The notes: generated by a model not told the origin, from the sequence alone. A stretch of DNA of 64,000 bases from an uncultured Dehalococcoidia bacterium (GCA_951813535.1 OX638345.1:1005029-1069028); one strand, 5' to 3'; positions 1-8,723 are shown, counted from the stretch's first letter. Numbers and translations are program-made.

Positions 1-1378
1 CGATGATCCGCCTTGGAAAATCCAGGTCATCCTTCGCCAGCAGGACGTCGCGTATACTTTCGCTGCCTTTCTGAAGAAGTACATAGCAGGCAAGATGGGA
101 AAGCGCGAATTCGTCCTGCCATGTCCTGTGGAGGGTTCCTATTTGGTTCACAAAAATTTTCAGATCCCGCGGAGTGGGTGCCGACGTCTCGAGCCCGCCT
201 TCCGCAGCAAAGGCTCTGTATACGTCGTGAAAGTCTTCTTCCCGGTGATTCGGGAGCGCCTGTTGGAGAGCATCCTGAAGGAATTCACGCCAGTTAGTAA
301 GCAAGAGCGGCGGAACTCTAAAGCGTAACTGGAAGGTCTTGTCAAGAAATGAGGCGGCCAGCGTCGGGTTCGTGGCCTCGATGTTATCACTATCCGACTG
401 GTCCCAAAGACGAAGGATGGCATTCCCGTCATACGGAATGAGAACCCAGAGGCGGTCGATCCAATCGGCCTGCCGATAGTCGCTGTACCCAAGGAACGTC
501 TGCAAGGTTGACCAAATCGACAAGGCATCCGACGGTTGTACTCGATCCAGGTTGTCCACAACCAGGAGCAGCTTGCGATTCTTTGACCCTAAGGCTTCAC
601 CGAGGAGTTCACGGAACACCTCCTCAAATTCGACTGACGTGGGGTCCGGAGTCTGGGTCACAATGGTGTGGGACTCGGTTGAAGCCTGCCCTGTGACCAG
701 GGCAGGAAAGTCGCTCAGACCCCGGTCCTCGCTCCTTCCATTTCCCCTTGACTTTCTCCGCCATTGTGGAAACGCCACCACAAAAGCATAGAAAATTGCT
801 GGTAAGAGTACTCCGATCAAGCCGACTAGCAAAAGCGCGGCAGCCAACTTCTCCGAGGGATTGTCGGAGGCCCAGAGTGTAGCGCCGGCCGAAATTAGGG
901 CTGCACCCACGGGAATAGCAAGTAGCGTGAGCGCGAACCAAATGCCGGCACCGGTCAGCTTGGGAATCACCTTGGTGGTGTCCTCGCGACGGCGCATCGT
1001 CAGCTCAGATAGGCGGCGGTCCCACTGGTCCTTGTTGACCCAACCGAACCCCTGGACGCGTGTGATGAGGTTTTCCAGGAACGTGCGGCGAAGCGGGTCA
1101 TCCTGGTGGGCCCAGATATCGAACACAGCAATCCTGTGGTCGCAATCTTTCGTTTGAGCCAGTTCTTTGGCCGTGAGCCCAACTATCGTGGATTTACCAG
1201 CTCCCCATCCTCCCTCAAGCCCGATGGCTCTGCCACCGCTTTCCGTCTGCACCACTTCACTGATCGCGCGGGCGACCCGCTCGTGACTCCCGAATGAGTC
1301 CGTCTCGGAGGGCGTATCGGCGAGAAGTCTGGTAAGACAGCGTTCCTCTGTAGCCAAAGCAGTTCCCCTAAGTGTCAT
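1..1378 (-). CDS. KAP-family P-loop NTPase with two membrane segments (3' end beyond window)
   Basis: About 459 codons are open without a stop and run off the window edge. The start ATG at 1378 gives MTLRGTALATEER. A Walker A motif GGWGAGKST lies near residues 55-63 and a Walker B motif LLLVVDNLDR near 270-279. Between them are two hydrophobic segments at about 146-168 and 178-202. The GxWGxGKS form of Walker A and membrane helices inserted between the Walker motifs are the hallmark of KAP NTPases, which are membrane-tethered STAND-like ATPases often found in phage-defence islands. Downstream residues (SFLDKTFQLRF, PTPRDLKIFVNQIG) also fit the family. It points the same way as the CBASS operon but lies 535 bp beyond it, so it is probably a separate unit. 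The family is clear; the role is inferred from context. Confidence 0.85.
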   Translation of the reverse strand, partial: MTLRGTALATEERCLTRLLADTPSETDSFGSHERVARAISEVVQTESGGRAIGLEGGWGAGKSTIVGLTAKELAQTKDCDHRIAVFDIWAHQDDPLRRTFLENLITRVQGFGWVNKDQWDRRLSELTMRRREDTTKVIPKLTGAGIWFALTLLAIPVGAALISAGATLWASDNPSEKLAAALLLVGLIGVLLPAIFYAFVVAFPQWRRKSRGNGRSEDRGLSDFPALVTGQASTESHTIVTQTPDPTSVEFEEVFRELLGEALGSKNRKLLLVVDNLDRVQPSDALSIWSTLQTFLGYSDYRQADWIDRLWVLIPYDGNAILRLWDQSDSDNIEATNPTLAASFLDKTFQLRFRVPPLLLTNWREFLQDALQQALPNHREEDFHDVYRAFAAEGGLETSAPTPRDLKIFVNQIGTLHRTWQDEFALSHLACYVLLQKGSESIRDVLLAKDDLDFPRRII

Positions 1379-1913
1379 GGATAGAGCGCATCCAGCACGA
1401 GAGTGAGGCCGAACGATGCTGTGCTGCGCACTTCTGAGTTCTTTGTGTCATTGTAAGGGGGTTCGTTACGCCCTCGACACCCCCGTATGGCGCGCCGATT
1501 CCGTCTCTCGCTCCGGCCGTTGGCGCCAATCGGGGAAATGCCGTCGGACCAGTGGGCAGCCCAAGCAAGGAAAGGTCAAATCGCACAGGTAATGGCGACG
1601 TTCCTAGCACTGCGGCCGACGTGGGCGTAGTCCAGTTCGTTGCCAGGTGGCGAGCCGCGGCGGGTTGGTTTCCAAAGCTTGGCGAATGCTCAGGAGAGGG
1701 TCGGAACCCTCCTCATGCTTTGCCAAATTGCTCGTGGTCAGACTGAAGGCCAGTTTGTACAGGCACCTCAGCGTCTCCATGACAATTTTGGACCGACCGT
1801 GTGGATCTGCCGTTCCGGACCTCCCCCGATACCCATGACTTACGGCGCCCATTGTACGCCGGCCTCGTGTGTCTAAACGGCGGACGGTTCTGCAATCCAC
1901 GCACGCCGCTGGA
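1379..1913. other. Intergenic stretch, no supported gene
   Basis: 535 bp between the KAP gene and the end of the CBASS cyclase. Short open stretches exist on both strands but none has a recognisable motif or convincing ribosome binding site. It is probably decayed sequence plus the KAP promoter region. Confidence 0.5.
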
Positions 1914-3139
1914 TCAACCTGCCTGCGCTGCCAGCAGCTTGTCGACCTCCCCCTTGTGGCAATGCCGGTATTTGCGGCCGTTCCGGCACGGGCAGGGCTT
2001 GTTGGGCCCGTGGTTCTGCTTTTTGTAATTCAGCAGTTCCGTTTCATACTGACGCTTGGCACCCTCGAACCCGTCACGGTGATGGTAGGTTCCCCACAGG
2101 TCTGATTCCGCCCGCTCGACGCCGTAATGAGCGGCGTACGCCAGGCGATAGAAGAACGGGGCCACCAGTTCGTCGATGAAAGGTATGATCCCCCGCCATT
2201 CGTCGGTGTTCTGCAGGCTGAGACAGCAGTGGTTCACATCGGCTCTTTCGTCGAAGAAGTGGAGGTCCGCTATGCCCACGCCCTGTTCTCCCATGATCCG
2301 CTGTGCTCGCCCGCCGGTTTCGTACACGGGCGGCCAGGGCGCCAACTCGGATTTGCCGTGGGTCAGCTGAATCTCGATCGCGAAATCATCCTCGACGTAC
2401 ATCCTGTCCCCCTCTCTGCGGGGGATATTGATTTTCAATCCTACGCCGGGCCGGTAAGAGGCTTGCACGCGTAGGTTGCCGGACAGGACGTTGGTCTCCG
2501 CATCATAAGCCAGTTGCGGATGACGCTCGGCTAGTTGCTCCAGGTCGGCCGTTGACACCTCTCGGGCGACAAATCGGCGGCCGGTGCCTTCGAGGACGCT
2601 GCCGTACTGCTTACGCGGTTGCACCAGGACTGATGCGGAGGCTGTCGATGCTTGGGTGGCCCGTCGCTGCGCTCCGGCATTCGCGCCTGGCCCTGAGGGA
2701 GATCCGGCGTTCCGGTCCTGCCCTGCGTTAGAATTGCTCCTCAGTTTGAAGTCCTCGCCGAACAGCTTCTGCCAGGCCGCGATGGACTTAGCCTTATCAG
2801 TTTCGTCTCTAGCCTGGCGAGCGGTGTTGGCGTAGACCCCCATGAGGCGACGGAAGTTCTGGTACTGGTTGTCCTCCCAATGCGATTTGAACGTCAGGTC
2901 AGGGTTCGCCGGATTGGCTATCACCGGTATCTGATCGCACTTCTCCAGCCGTTCGTCAATCCGGGTCAGCACGGTGGCCACCGTGTCCGCCATCGTGCTG
3001 ACCTCTTCGCCGTCAGCATCCTTCTCTTGTATCGCTTCCCCGGCCAAGGCCGTCAGAATAACGGACGGGACACTGAAGTTGCCCTTGTGATCGCGGAGGA
3101 ACTTGAGCAGCCTCACGGTGCGCTTGAGATTTCCTTTAG
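1914..3139 (-). pseudogene. CBASS cyclase 1, C-terminal part: helical domain, E2-like region and SEC-C motif (IS-interrupted)
   Basis: This is the 3' part of a CD-NTase gene whose 5' part lies at 4850-5335. The first native residues, GNLKRTVRLLKFLRDH followed by SVILTALAG, are the conserved start of the CD-NTase C-terminal helical domain. Removing the IS and one copy of the 5-bp duplication restores the frame (…NRITK-GNLKRT…) and gives a protein of about 568 residues. After a low-complexity Gly/Ala/Ser linker comes about 240 residues that are unusual for a cyclase. They include a beta-rich stretch with a PPVYET motif, then LHFFDE…HCCLSL and a helical segment that I read as a degenerate E2 (UBC-like) domain with a possible catalytic Cys. 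The protein ends with a SEC-C zinc motif (CPCRNGRKYRHC). The cyclase part is secure; the E2 reading is tentative. Translation from the ATG at 3173 would give only a chimera begun inside the IS end. Confidence 0.8.
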
Positions 3140-4849
3140 CCCCAATCCACCGAAAGGATGGGTGTGGCGGCATGGTGATGGGATAAGAAAGTGCTCCCGG
3201 CTTCGGGGATAATGGTTTTTGACAACGAAAACCAATCCCTCACAAGGAGCACCCAACGGATGCTACCACCTGAGCGTCCTGACCGCATCCATGTCGCCTT
3301 TGACGATCACCGCTTGGTGGCCAACGCCGGGCTGCTTTTGCCGGTTACCCTGGCCCATCATCTGGGGCTGGGCGAGTTGGTTGACCGCCACGTTGACTTG
3401 GGAGATGCGCCGGGACGGGCCAACGCTGGCGACAAGATACTGACGTTGGTGGCATCGGCATTGGCCGGTGGCGACTGCATTGATGATGCCGACGCGCTAC
3501 GCGCTGGGGGGACCGAGCACGTGCTGGGCTGCGCAGTCAAGGCGCCTTCCACGCTGGGGACCTTCCTGCGGAGTTTCCGATGGGGCCACGTGCGGCAGCT
3601 GGACCGGGTGAGCCGAGAGGCGCTGGCGAGGGCCTGGGCGGCTGGTGCCGGACCCGGCGATGAGCCGCTGACCATTGATCTTGATTCCACTGTCTGCGAG
3701 ACCTTTGGGTTGGATAAGGAAGGCGCGCAGCGCCACAACTACGCGGGACAGCGGGGCTATCACCCGCTCCTCGCCGTTGCCGCCGGAACCGGCGACGTGC
3801 TGATGGCACGGCTGCGCCAGGGCCGGGCCAACACCGCTCGAGGGGCCGCCCACTTCCTGCGTGAGACCATCAGCCGAGTGCGCTACGCGGGGGCCACCGG
3901 GCCACTGACCATGCGGGCCGACAGTGGCTTCTACAACCACGACATCGTCGCCGTCTGCCGGAAGACCAAGGTCCGCTTCTCCATCACCGTACGCCAGTAC
4001 CAAAGCGTGCGCAATCTCATCGAGGCCATACCCGAAGCAGAGTGGACGCCCATCCCTTACTGGATGGAGGGAGCCGCCGACGTGGCGGAGACCACCTACA
4101 CTCCGTTTCAGCATGAGCCCGACGCCGTATCGGTCCGACTCATCGTCCGCAGAGTGAAACCCACGCCCGGCTCCCAACTCGCGCTGCTTGCCACCCACAG
4201 CTATCACGCTTTCATCACCGATAGAGACGGCGACACCCTGGAACTGGAGGCCAACCATCGCCGCCACGCCGAGATCGAGAACGCCATCCGCGATCTCAAG
4301 TACGGCGTGGGGCTCAATCACCTGCCCTCGGGGCGCTTCCCCGCCAACGCCGCCTGGCTGGCAGTACAGGTGATGGCGCATAACCTCGCCCGCTGGACCG
4401 CCCGCATCGGCATGGGAGAGCAACTGATCACCACCAAGACCCTCCGACGACGCTTCTTCTCCCTCCCCGGACGCATCACCCGCAAGGCACGCCGTCTCAC
4501 TTTGCATCTTCCCCGGGGCTGGCCCTGGCAGAACCAGTTCGCTGGTGCCCTGGCGAGACTGCGCGCCCTGCCACTGCCTTCCTGACGCCGCCCTCCGCCT
4601 TTGACCTATACACAATAACGCCCCACGCCTGGACGATCAGCGCCTCAGGCTGGGCCCCTCACGGTCTCCGCCGGCGGTCTGCGCTGAAAATCGCTCCCAA
4701 CGCCGCTACCACGGGCCGCAAACATCCCCTGGCGTAGCAGCCACACTACCCATCGTCCATTTCACCGGCATCCGGTCCTCGCCAACCCATGCCCTGACCC
4801 CGCATCCCTCGTCTGATCGCCGCCGCGGTATCCCCTCGGTGGATTCGGG
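3140..4849 (+). mobile_element. IS1380-family insertion sequence, complete copy 1 (1,710 bp)
   Basis: It begins CCCCAATCCACCGA and ends with the imperfect inverse (TCGGTGGATTCGGG). It is flanked on both sides by the same 5 bp, TTTAG (3135-3139 and 4850-4854), a perfect target duplication. It carries one full transposase gene. Its length equals that of copy 2 at 24985-26694, so both are probably recent or at least not internally deleted. It interrupts CBASS cyclase 1 on the opposite strand. Confidence 0.92.
3260..4585 (+). CDS. IS1380-family transposase (copy 1)
   Basis: A DDE-type transposase of 441 residues. The start at 3260 is preceded by AAGGAG in the same context as copy 2. Features typical of the family are the first catalytic Asp region (DLDSTVCETFG, following PLTI), the second (LTMRADSGFYNHDI) and the C-terminal Glu region (NHRRHAEIENAIRDLKYG). 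No frameshift or stop is visible, so it may be active. It is very similar over its whole length to the transposase at 25105-26430. Confidence 0.93.
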   Translation: MLPPERPDRIHVAFDDHRLVANAGLLLPVTLAHHLGLGELVDRHVDLGDAPGRANAGDKILTLVASALAGGDCIDDADALRAGGTEHVLGCAVKAPSTLGTFLRSFRWGHVRQLDRVSREALARAWAAGAGPGDEPLTIDLDSTVCETFGLDKEGAQRHNYAGQRGYHPLLAVAAGTGDVLMARLRQGRANTARGAAHFLRETISRVRYAGATGPLTMRADSGFYNHDIVAVCRKTKVRFSITVRQYQSVRNLIEAIPEAEWTPIPYWMEGAADVAETTYTPFQHEPDAVSVRLIVRRVKPTPGSQLALLATHSYHAFITDRDGDTLELEANHRRHAEIENAIRDLKYGVGLNHLPSGRFPANAAWLAVQVMAHNLARWTARIGMGEQLITTKTLRRRFFSLPGRITRKARRLTLHLPRGWPWQNQFAGALARLRALPLPS

Positions 4850-5335
4850 TTTAGTAATCCGATTCTGGTCATTGAACCAATCACGGAACCCGGTCCCGTC
4901 GGCTTCCTCCAGATCATCGTCGTTACGGGGGCAAACGTACTGTTTCCCGTCATCCTCCACGCACGGCACCGTATCCAGGTGGCACTGGCCTTGGTACTTC
5001 AACTTTACGCACCGGTTCCAGAGCTCGATCTTCTCCTTGTAACGGTCACTGTCCTTGAGGGTATCCCACAGGTTGTCGCTGTAAGGCTTGGGCGCGTTTC
5101 CATCCTTGTCCACAATCACCAGCAGGTCGGCGTCAAATTCGTGCCGGTCTTTCACCGGTCGGATAATGGTGCCCAAAGCGCGTGAGCCCTGGTACTCAAC
5201 CCTACGAAACCCCGCAAGATTGTTGCGCAGGTAGGACGTTACCGCCTTCACATGCTGGTCAAGTTCTTCTATACGACCCTGATTGAGATTGACGTGATCC
5301 CTCAGAAAATCGGCAAATTCCTCGTTGTGCTTCAT
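4850..5335 (-). pseudogene. CBASS cyclase 1 (CD-NTase), N-terminal catalytic part (IS-interrupted)
   Basis: Residues 1-162 of an SMODS/CD-NTase nucleotidyltransferase. The ATG at 5335 sits behind GGAGG at good spacing, which favours it over the ATG at 5350. The cyclase fingerprint is visible: GS at residues 50-51 (YQGSRALG), DAD at 68-70 (EFDADLLVIV) and a third Asp near 121 (CHLDTVPCV). Such enzymes make cyclic di- or trinucleotides on phage infection and activate a partner effector. The frame reads into the IS1380 terminus and ends shortly after, so only a truncated protein without the helical lobe can be made. It lies 34 bp downstream of the SLOG gene in the same operon. Confidence 0.88.
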
Positions 5336-5369
5336 TGTCGCGCCCTCCATTGATGGCGTAGCGTGTCGG

Positions 5370-6176
5370 TTATAGGGGAATGTTCTGGCTGAGGTTGTAG
5401 CCCGCGTTTGCGCGGAAGATTATGTTCAATACCGGATCGCTCTTGCGGTAGACGGTCTGCACCTTCCCCCCAATCCTCCGTAACCAGCTTGGCTTCCTCA
5501 TCTCGTTGGCGATGATGGAGACGACTTCGCTGGCTACTCGTTCTGCGGATGCGTCATCCCGTACGTGGAGGACGTCTGTTCGGGTGCTGATGGTGCGATG
5601 AGTCCTGGGCATATAGGACCCAGGGCTGGCAAGGCTCTCTTCGTATAAGCGGGCACCACCAATATCCTGCGGCTGGGACCCCACATGAAAATTCAGAGGC
5701 AGCACCGGCTTCCCCGCCTCGCGCATCAACTTGGCGGTATCCTCCACCCCCTTGGAGCCACCGATAATGATTGCAGCGTCAGCTTGTTGAAGTTGCTGAC
5801 GCCGAATCGTTCCACCGGTCCAGTCCCTAACCGGTATGGGCTGATCCTCCGTATTCCGTGCTATGCGCCCCAACAGCTCCAGTTGCTCGTCCGACAGCGC
5901 TGATTGGTAGTCCGATCGCCGCACCGTACGCAACAGGACCCTTCCGGACTGGGAAAGGGTCTCGAATTCCACGGCTGCTTCGATTGCGTCCCAGTCGAAA
6001 GGAATGGTGGAGTTCGGTTCCCCCTTATTGACCAATACGACCAATCCCCCGCCGTTCCGCAGTATGTCCTCCGCCAGCCCGGCCACAAAACGCTTCACCA
6101 GCGCAACGTCATCACCTGGGCAATCGGCGGGCACACTCCCCGTCAAGTGGATGAACTTATCCTTCAGATTCCTCAT
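5370..6176 (-). CDS. SLOG-domain protein, likely CBASS effector or nucleotide sensor
   Basis: 268 residues from the ATG at 6176, which follows GAGGGAGAT. The more upstream ATG at 6215 lacks such a site. The N-terminus reads IHLTGSVP, then a helix and NGGGLVVLVNKGEPN. The middle has AAIIIGGSKGVEDTAKL followed by GKPVLPLNF. This order (GS loop, GGG loop, GGxxGxxxT/E nucleotide-binding loop) is that of the LOG/SLOG Rossmann-like fold, a family known from comparative genomics of cyclic-nucleotide defence loci as a sensor or an enzyme acting on nucleotides. There is no transmembrane or nuclease domain, so if it is the killing effector it probably acts through nucleotide or NAD turnover. It sits between the two cyclases with short gaps (34 and 114 bp). 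The role is inferred. Confidence 0.7.
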   Translation of the reverse strand: MRNLKDKFIHLTGSVPADCPGDDVALVKRFVAGLAEDILRNGGGLVVLVNKGEPNSTIPFDWDAIEAAVEFETLSQSGRVLLRTVRRSDYQSALSDEQLELLGRIARNTEDQPIPVRDWTGGTIRRQQLQQADAAIIIGGSKGVEDTAKLMREAGKPVLPLNFHVGSQPQDIGGARLYEESLASPGSYMPRTHRTISTRTDVLHVRDDASAERVASEVVSIIANEMRKPSWLRRIGGKVQTVYRKSDPVLNIIFRANAGYNLSQNIPL

Positions 6177-6290
6177 ATCTCCCTCATGTCCGACTACACC
6201 ATCAGAATCGCTCACAATTGCACACCGCCGCCTGGCCGGCGCTACCTGACATCAGCCGAAATTGCCTTTCATACGGCGCTACACCTGGGG

Positions 6291-7184
6291 TCAAGACCAG
6301 AACAATTTCTTGAGCTCGGATTCGGTCTTGCAGGCGTCAAACTTATTTAGCATTCCCTGGAACGCTTTCGCCGCTCGCTGACGCTGCGGGCTGTCCGCGG
6401 GTCCGAGGTATCCATCGACATATCGCGACTGCCCGGAAGGATCGACGATGGGTTTCAGGACAGCTCGGGATGAGAAGTCAGCAAACCGGCGCACCATGCT
6501 GTTCAGGTCCTTCGTGCCTCGGTAATTCCTGAAGGCCTCGATGGCCAGAGATTCCATATGGTATCCCGCGATCTGGTCACGGTCGCTGCGGATTTCCTGG
6601 TTCGCCAACCCCTTCATGAGCTTGACAGTTGGGATGACTCGGCCGCCGTTCGCCTGGTTGACCTGCGTCAGCTTCTGTGCAAAGCGCTCCGGGTGTACGA
6701 CATTGCTCCATCGATTGCTTCCTGGATCCGCAATCCTCACTCCTGATTTGGTGCGTATCGCCGGCAGGATCTGGATTTCGATGCCGTTCGAATACTTGAT
6801 GGTTACCGCCATGTCACCGGTGCTCACGTTGGTTTGAGGCAACCGTTGCCTTATGCGTTCCGCCATCTGCCGAATGACTGTATCGGGCGATTGGCCCGAC
6901 AATGATGAATCGTTGATGATAGCCAGGGCATCAACGTCACTGAGGCCATTGACCGCAGTATGCTTGCTCTGGGAACCGCCGAAGATGAAGCGGATCACGT
7001 CGTCATCCGTGAGCTCCAGGCTGTCGCGCAGCACATCCAAATGCCGGTTGATGGCTTCCCGCTCCTGCTCGTTATACTCCCGCAGCAGTTCCCGCAGGCA
7101 CTTGTTGATGTCGGCATCGCTCAAGCCTTGCTGAACCGTCCGATGCCGCCGGCCGGAGTAACCGCCCCCAGAAGAACCGCCCAT
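6291..7184 (-). CDS. CBASS cyclase 2 (CD-NTase), intact
   Basis: A 297-residue nucleotidyltransferase. GGS at about residues 69-71 (FIFGGSQSKHTAV) is followed by DVD at 83-85 (GLSDVDALAII) and a third acidic residue near 136 (NGIEIQILPAI), the full catalytic triad of OAS/CD-NTase enzymes. A C-terminal helical part (RVIPTVKLMKGLANQ…YHMESLAIEAF) completes the fold. The N-terminus is a flexible Gly/Ser-rich tail beginning Met-Gly-Gly. The start codon is preceded by AAGGAG (reading CAAGGAGCAAATCC). It is not close in sequence to cyclase 1, so this is not a tandem duplicate. It lies 17 bp after the TGT-like gene, so it is translationally close to the modification enzymes. With cyclase 1 broken, this is the only intact cyclase of the locus. 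Confidence 0.85.
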   Translation of the reverse strand: MGGSSGGGYSGRRHRTVQQGLSDADINKCLRELLREYNEQEREAINRHLDVLRDSLELTDDDVIRFIFGGSQSKHTAVNGLSDVDALAIINDSSLSGQSPDTVIRQMAERIRQRLPQTNVSTGDMAVTIKYSNGIEIQILPAIRTKSGVRIADPGSNRWSNVVHPERFAQKLTQVNQANGGRVIPTVKLMKGLANQEIRSDRDQIAGYHMESLAIEAFRNYRGTKDLNSMVRRFADFSSRAVLKPIVDPSGQSRYVDGYLGPADSPQRQRAAKAFQGMLNKFDACKTESELKKLFWS

Positions 7185-7201
7185 GGATTTGCTCCTTGCT
7201 T

Positions 7202-8182
7202 TTATGAAATTACCGCACCCGCGAGTTCGGCGATGCGCGCTGCCCTGACGGCTGGCGGAAATTCTTCCACCAGTTCACCGAAATCACCGGTCGAGGCGTA
7301 CCGCTGCAACGATACTTGCAACCGGTATAGAACACTCAGGTTCGCGGTCCAGGCTTCTGCGCAAAGGTCGAAGTCACGGAGGTTTGGTTTCATCGCCTCA
7401 AACGCCGTTTCCTCAATCGGAATCGAACTCCCTTCCCGGAAGGCCACCCGGAGCCAGTTCAGACCGTCAAACACATCGGCGCCACAGAAGAAATACGTCA
7501 GCACTTCCAGCGGGGTTATCGCTCCGAAGACGTGGACGGGCAGGTTGATATCGGCATCGTCAAGCGTGTCCCGCAGCGTCACCACCGTACGGCAACGCTG
7601 GGTCAGCGAATCCCCCGCTTCACGCGCCGCGATGCCGATGACATCGAACTGAGCCAGGCCATCAACGTGGTTGGCCGCCCGAGCCACGTTGACCAGGCGA
7701 GCCGGCGATTCCGGCTTCAACAGAAAGTCGTTTGCCGTATGGGGCGCGTGCGAAAAATCCTCCGCTGCCCGCCTGATTTGCTGCTCCAAGGGTTCGTACC
7801 CGTCGTAGTTCACCAGGATCCCGTTGGCGGCTTCGTCAACATCGGCGGCGATTGCGAAGTAGTCATCCCTCGACCAGGGGACGCTCGCGGCGGGTAAGCC
7901 ATGAGCAGCGCATCCGTCCGCTTGCTTTCGTGCCTCGTACATACCACTGTCAATGATGGTCACATTGACCTCCTTGATCACACCCGCGGGGATGCAGCCT
8001 GACGCCAAATCTGAGGCACTGACCAGGCAGACGCCGTACAATTTATCCCTCATCTCTCCGTATATGTCTGCGACCCTATGGAAACCACAACTGGAAAACG
8101 ACGGTACCAGCAACGGTGTGGAGATGCCGACCTTATCGATTCGCCGGACCTGGCCGTGCGGTCGCTCATCCTGCGTCAACAT
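7202..8182 (-). CDS. cap10: tRNA-guanine transglycosylase-like protein of CBASS (Cap10-type)
   Basis: 326 residues from the ATG at 8182 (upstream AGGAAAGG), overlapping the end of the QueC-like gene by 17 bp. It shows a TGT-type TIM-barrel signature. An IIDSGMYE motif near residue 78 corresponds to the base-binding DSGG[FY] of TGT. HVFGAITPLEVL followed by GADVFDG at about 234-240 matches the catalytic-Asp region of TGT (GxDMFD). It lacks the usual C-terminal Cys-rich zinc site of housekeeping TGT. Its link to QueC and a cyclase, not to queA or yajC genes, indicates a defence role. TGT-like and QueC-like ancillary genes define type IV CBASS, as I recall the classification. The substrate is unknown. 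Confidence 0.75.
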   Translation of the reverse strand: MLTQDERPHGQVRRIDKVGISTPLLVPSFSSCGFHRVADIYGEMRDKLYGVCLVSASDLASGCIPAGVIKEVNVTIIDSGMYEARKQADGCAAHGLPAASVPWSRDDYFAIAADVDEAANGILVNYDGYEPLEQQIRRAAEDFSHAPHTANDFLLKPESPARLVNVARAANHVDGLAQFDVIGIAAREAGDSLTQRCRTVVTLRDTLDDADINLPVHVFGAITPLEVLTYFFCGADVFDGLNWLRVAFREGSSIPIEETAFEAMKPNLRDFDLCAEAWTANLSVLYRLQVSLQRYASTGDFGELVEEFPPAVRAARIAELAGAVIS

Positions 8183-8723
8183 CAACCCTTTCCTCGCACG
8201 ACGGGCACCGCAAGCACGGCGGCGCGTTCTGTTCCTCACAGCTGTAGGTCATGTCCAGGGGCACGCCGTTGTCCCTGGCAAACGCAATCACCTCGGCCTT
8301 CGAGCAGGCCAAGAACGGCGCGGTTAGAACCACGGAACCGGCGAAATAGCCGTCCAGGATCCTCTGCATTTGCCGCAGGAACATCGGCTGGGTATCGTAG
8401 TACTCCGAGAGCGCGTGAATTCCCAGCGCAATCATCAGGGGCCTGCTCTCCGTTATCCCCGCCGCGGCCAGGACCAGCAGAGCATTGCGCCCGAAGAATT
8501 CGCCCGATTGGGAAGCCAGCCGAAAACCCAACTCCACTTTCTTGACCTCGAGATCAAGGTGATTGGCCACGTCCTGTAGAGCGCGCCACTCGCTCCGAGC
8601 CGCCGGCTGCCCGTAATCCACGAACAGCCCCGAAGTTTCGTATCCTTCCTTACGGACAGCTACCGCCGATGCCGACGAGTCGATCCCGCCGCTCATCAAT
8701 ACAATGCTTTTACCTGTACTCAT
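8166..8723 (-). CDS. cap9: QueC-like 7-deazaguanine enzyme of CBASS (Cap9-type)
   Basis: 185 residues from the ATG at 8723. An ATP-pyrophosphatase loop SGGIDSS lies at residues 11-17 and a C-terminal zinc-type Cys cluster (CEEQNAPPCLRCPSC) matches QueC. Classical QueC converts carboxy-deazaguanine to preQ0 and is about 220-230 residues long; this copy is shorter. It is the first gene of the minus-strand CBASS operon, and the genomic partner is a cyclase, so it is best read as the Cap9-type enzyme of type IV CBASS. As I recall, such enzymes have been reported to attach a deazaguanine base to a protein N-terminus. No canonical ribosome site is evident, and an upstream start at 8786 is possible. 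Confidence 0.8.
   Translation of the reverse strand: MSTGKSIVLMSGGIDSSASAVAVRKEGYETSGLFVDYGQPAARSEWRALQDVANHLDLEVKKVELGFRLASQSGEFFGRNALLVLAAAGITESRPLMIALGIHALSEYYDTQPMFLRQMQRILDGYFAGSVVLTAPFLACSKAEVIAFARDNGVPLDMTYSCEEQNAPPCLRCPSCEERVDVDAG

Noticed and set aside
3497-4615. Long minus-strand open frame opposite IS1380 transposase copy 1 (and 25366-26547 opposite copy 2)
   Set aside because: It is the antisense of a high-G+C transposase, Gly/Val/Arg-rich and without domain motifs; the same frame recurs because the transposase recurs.
7202-8723. Housekeeping queuosine biosynthesis
   Set aside because: No queD, queE, queF, queA or transporter nearby, the proteins are shorter than the housekeeping forms, and they overlap into a cyclase operon.
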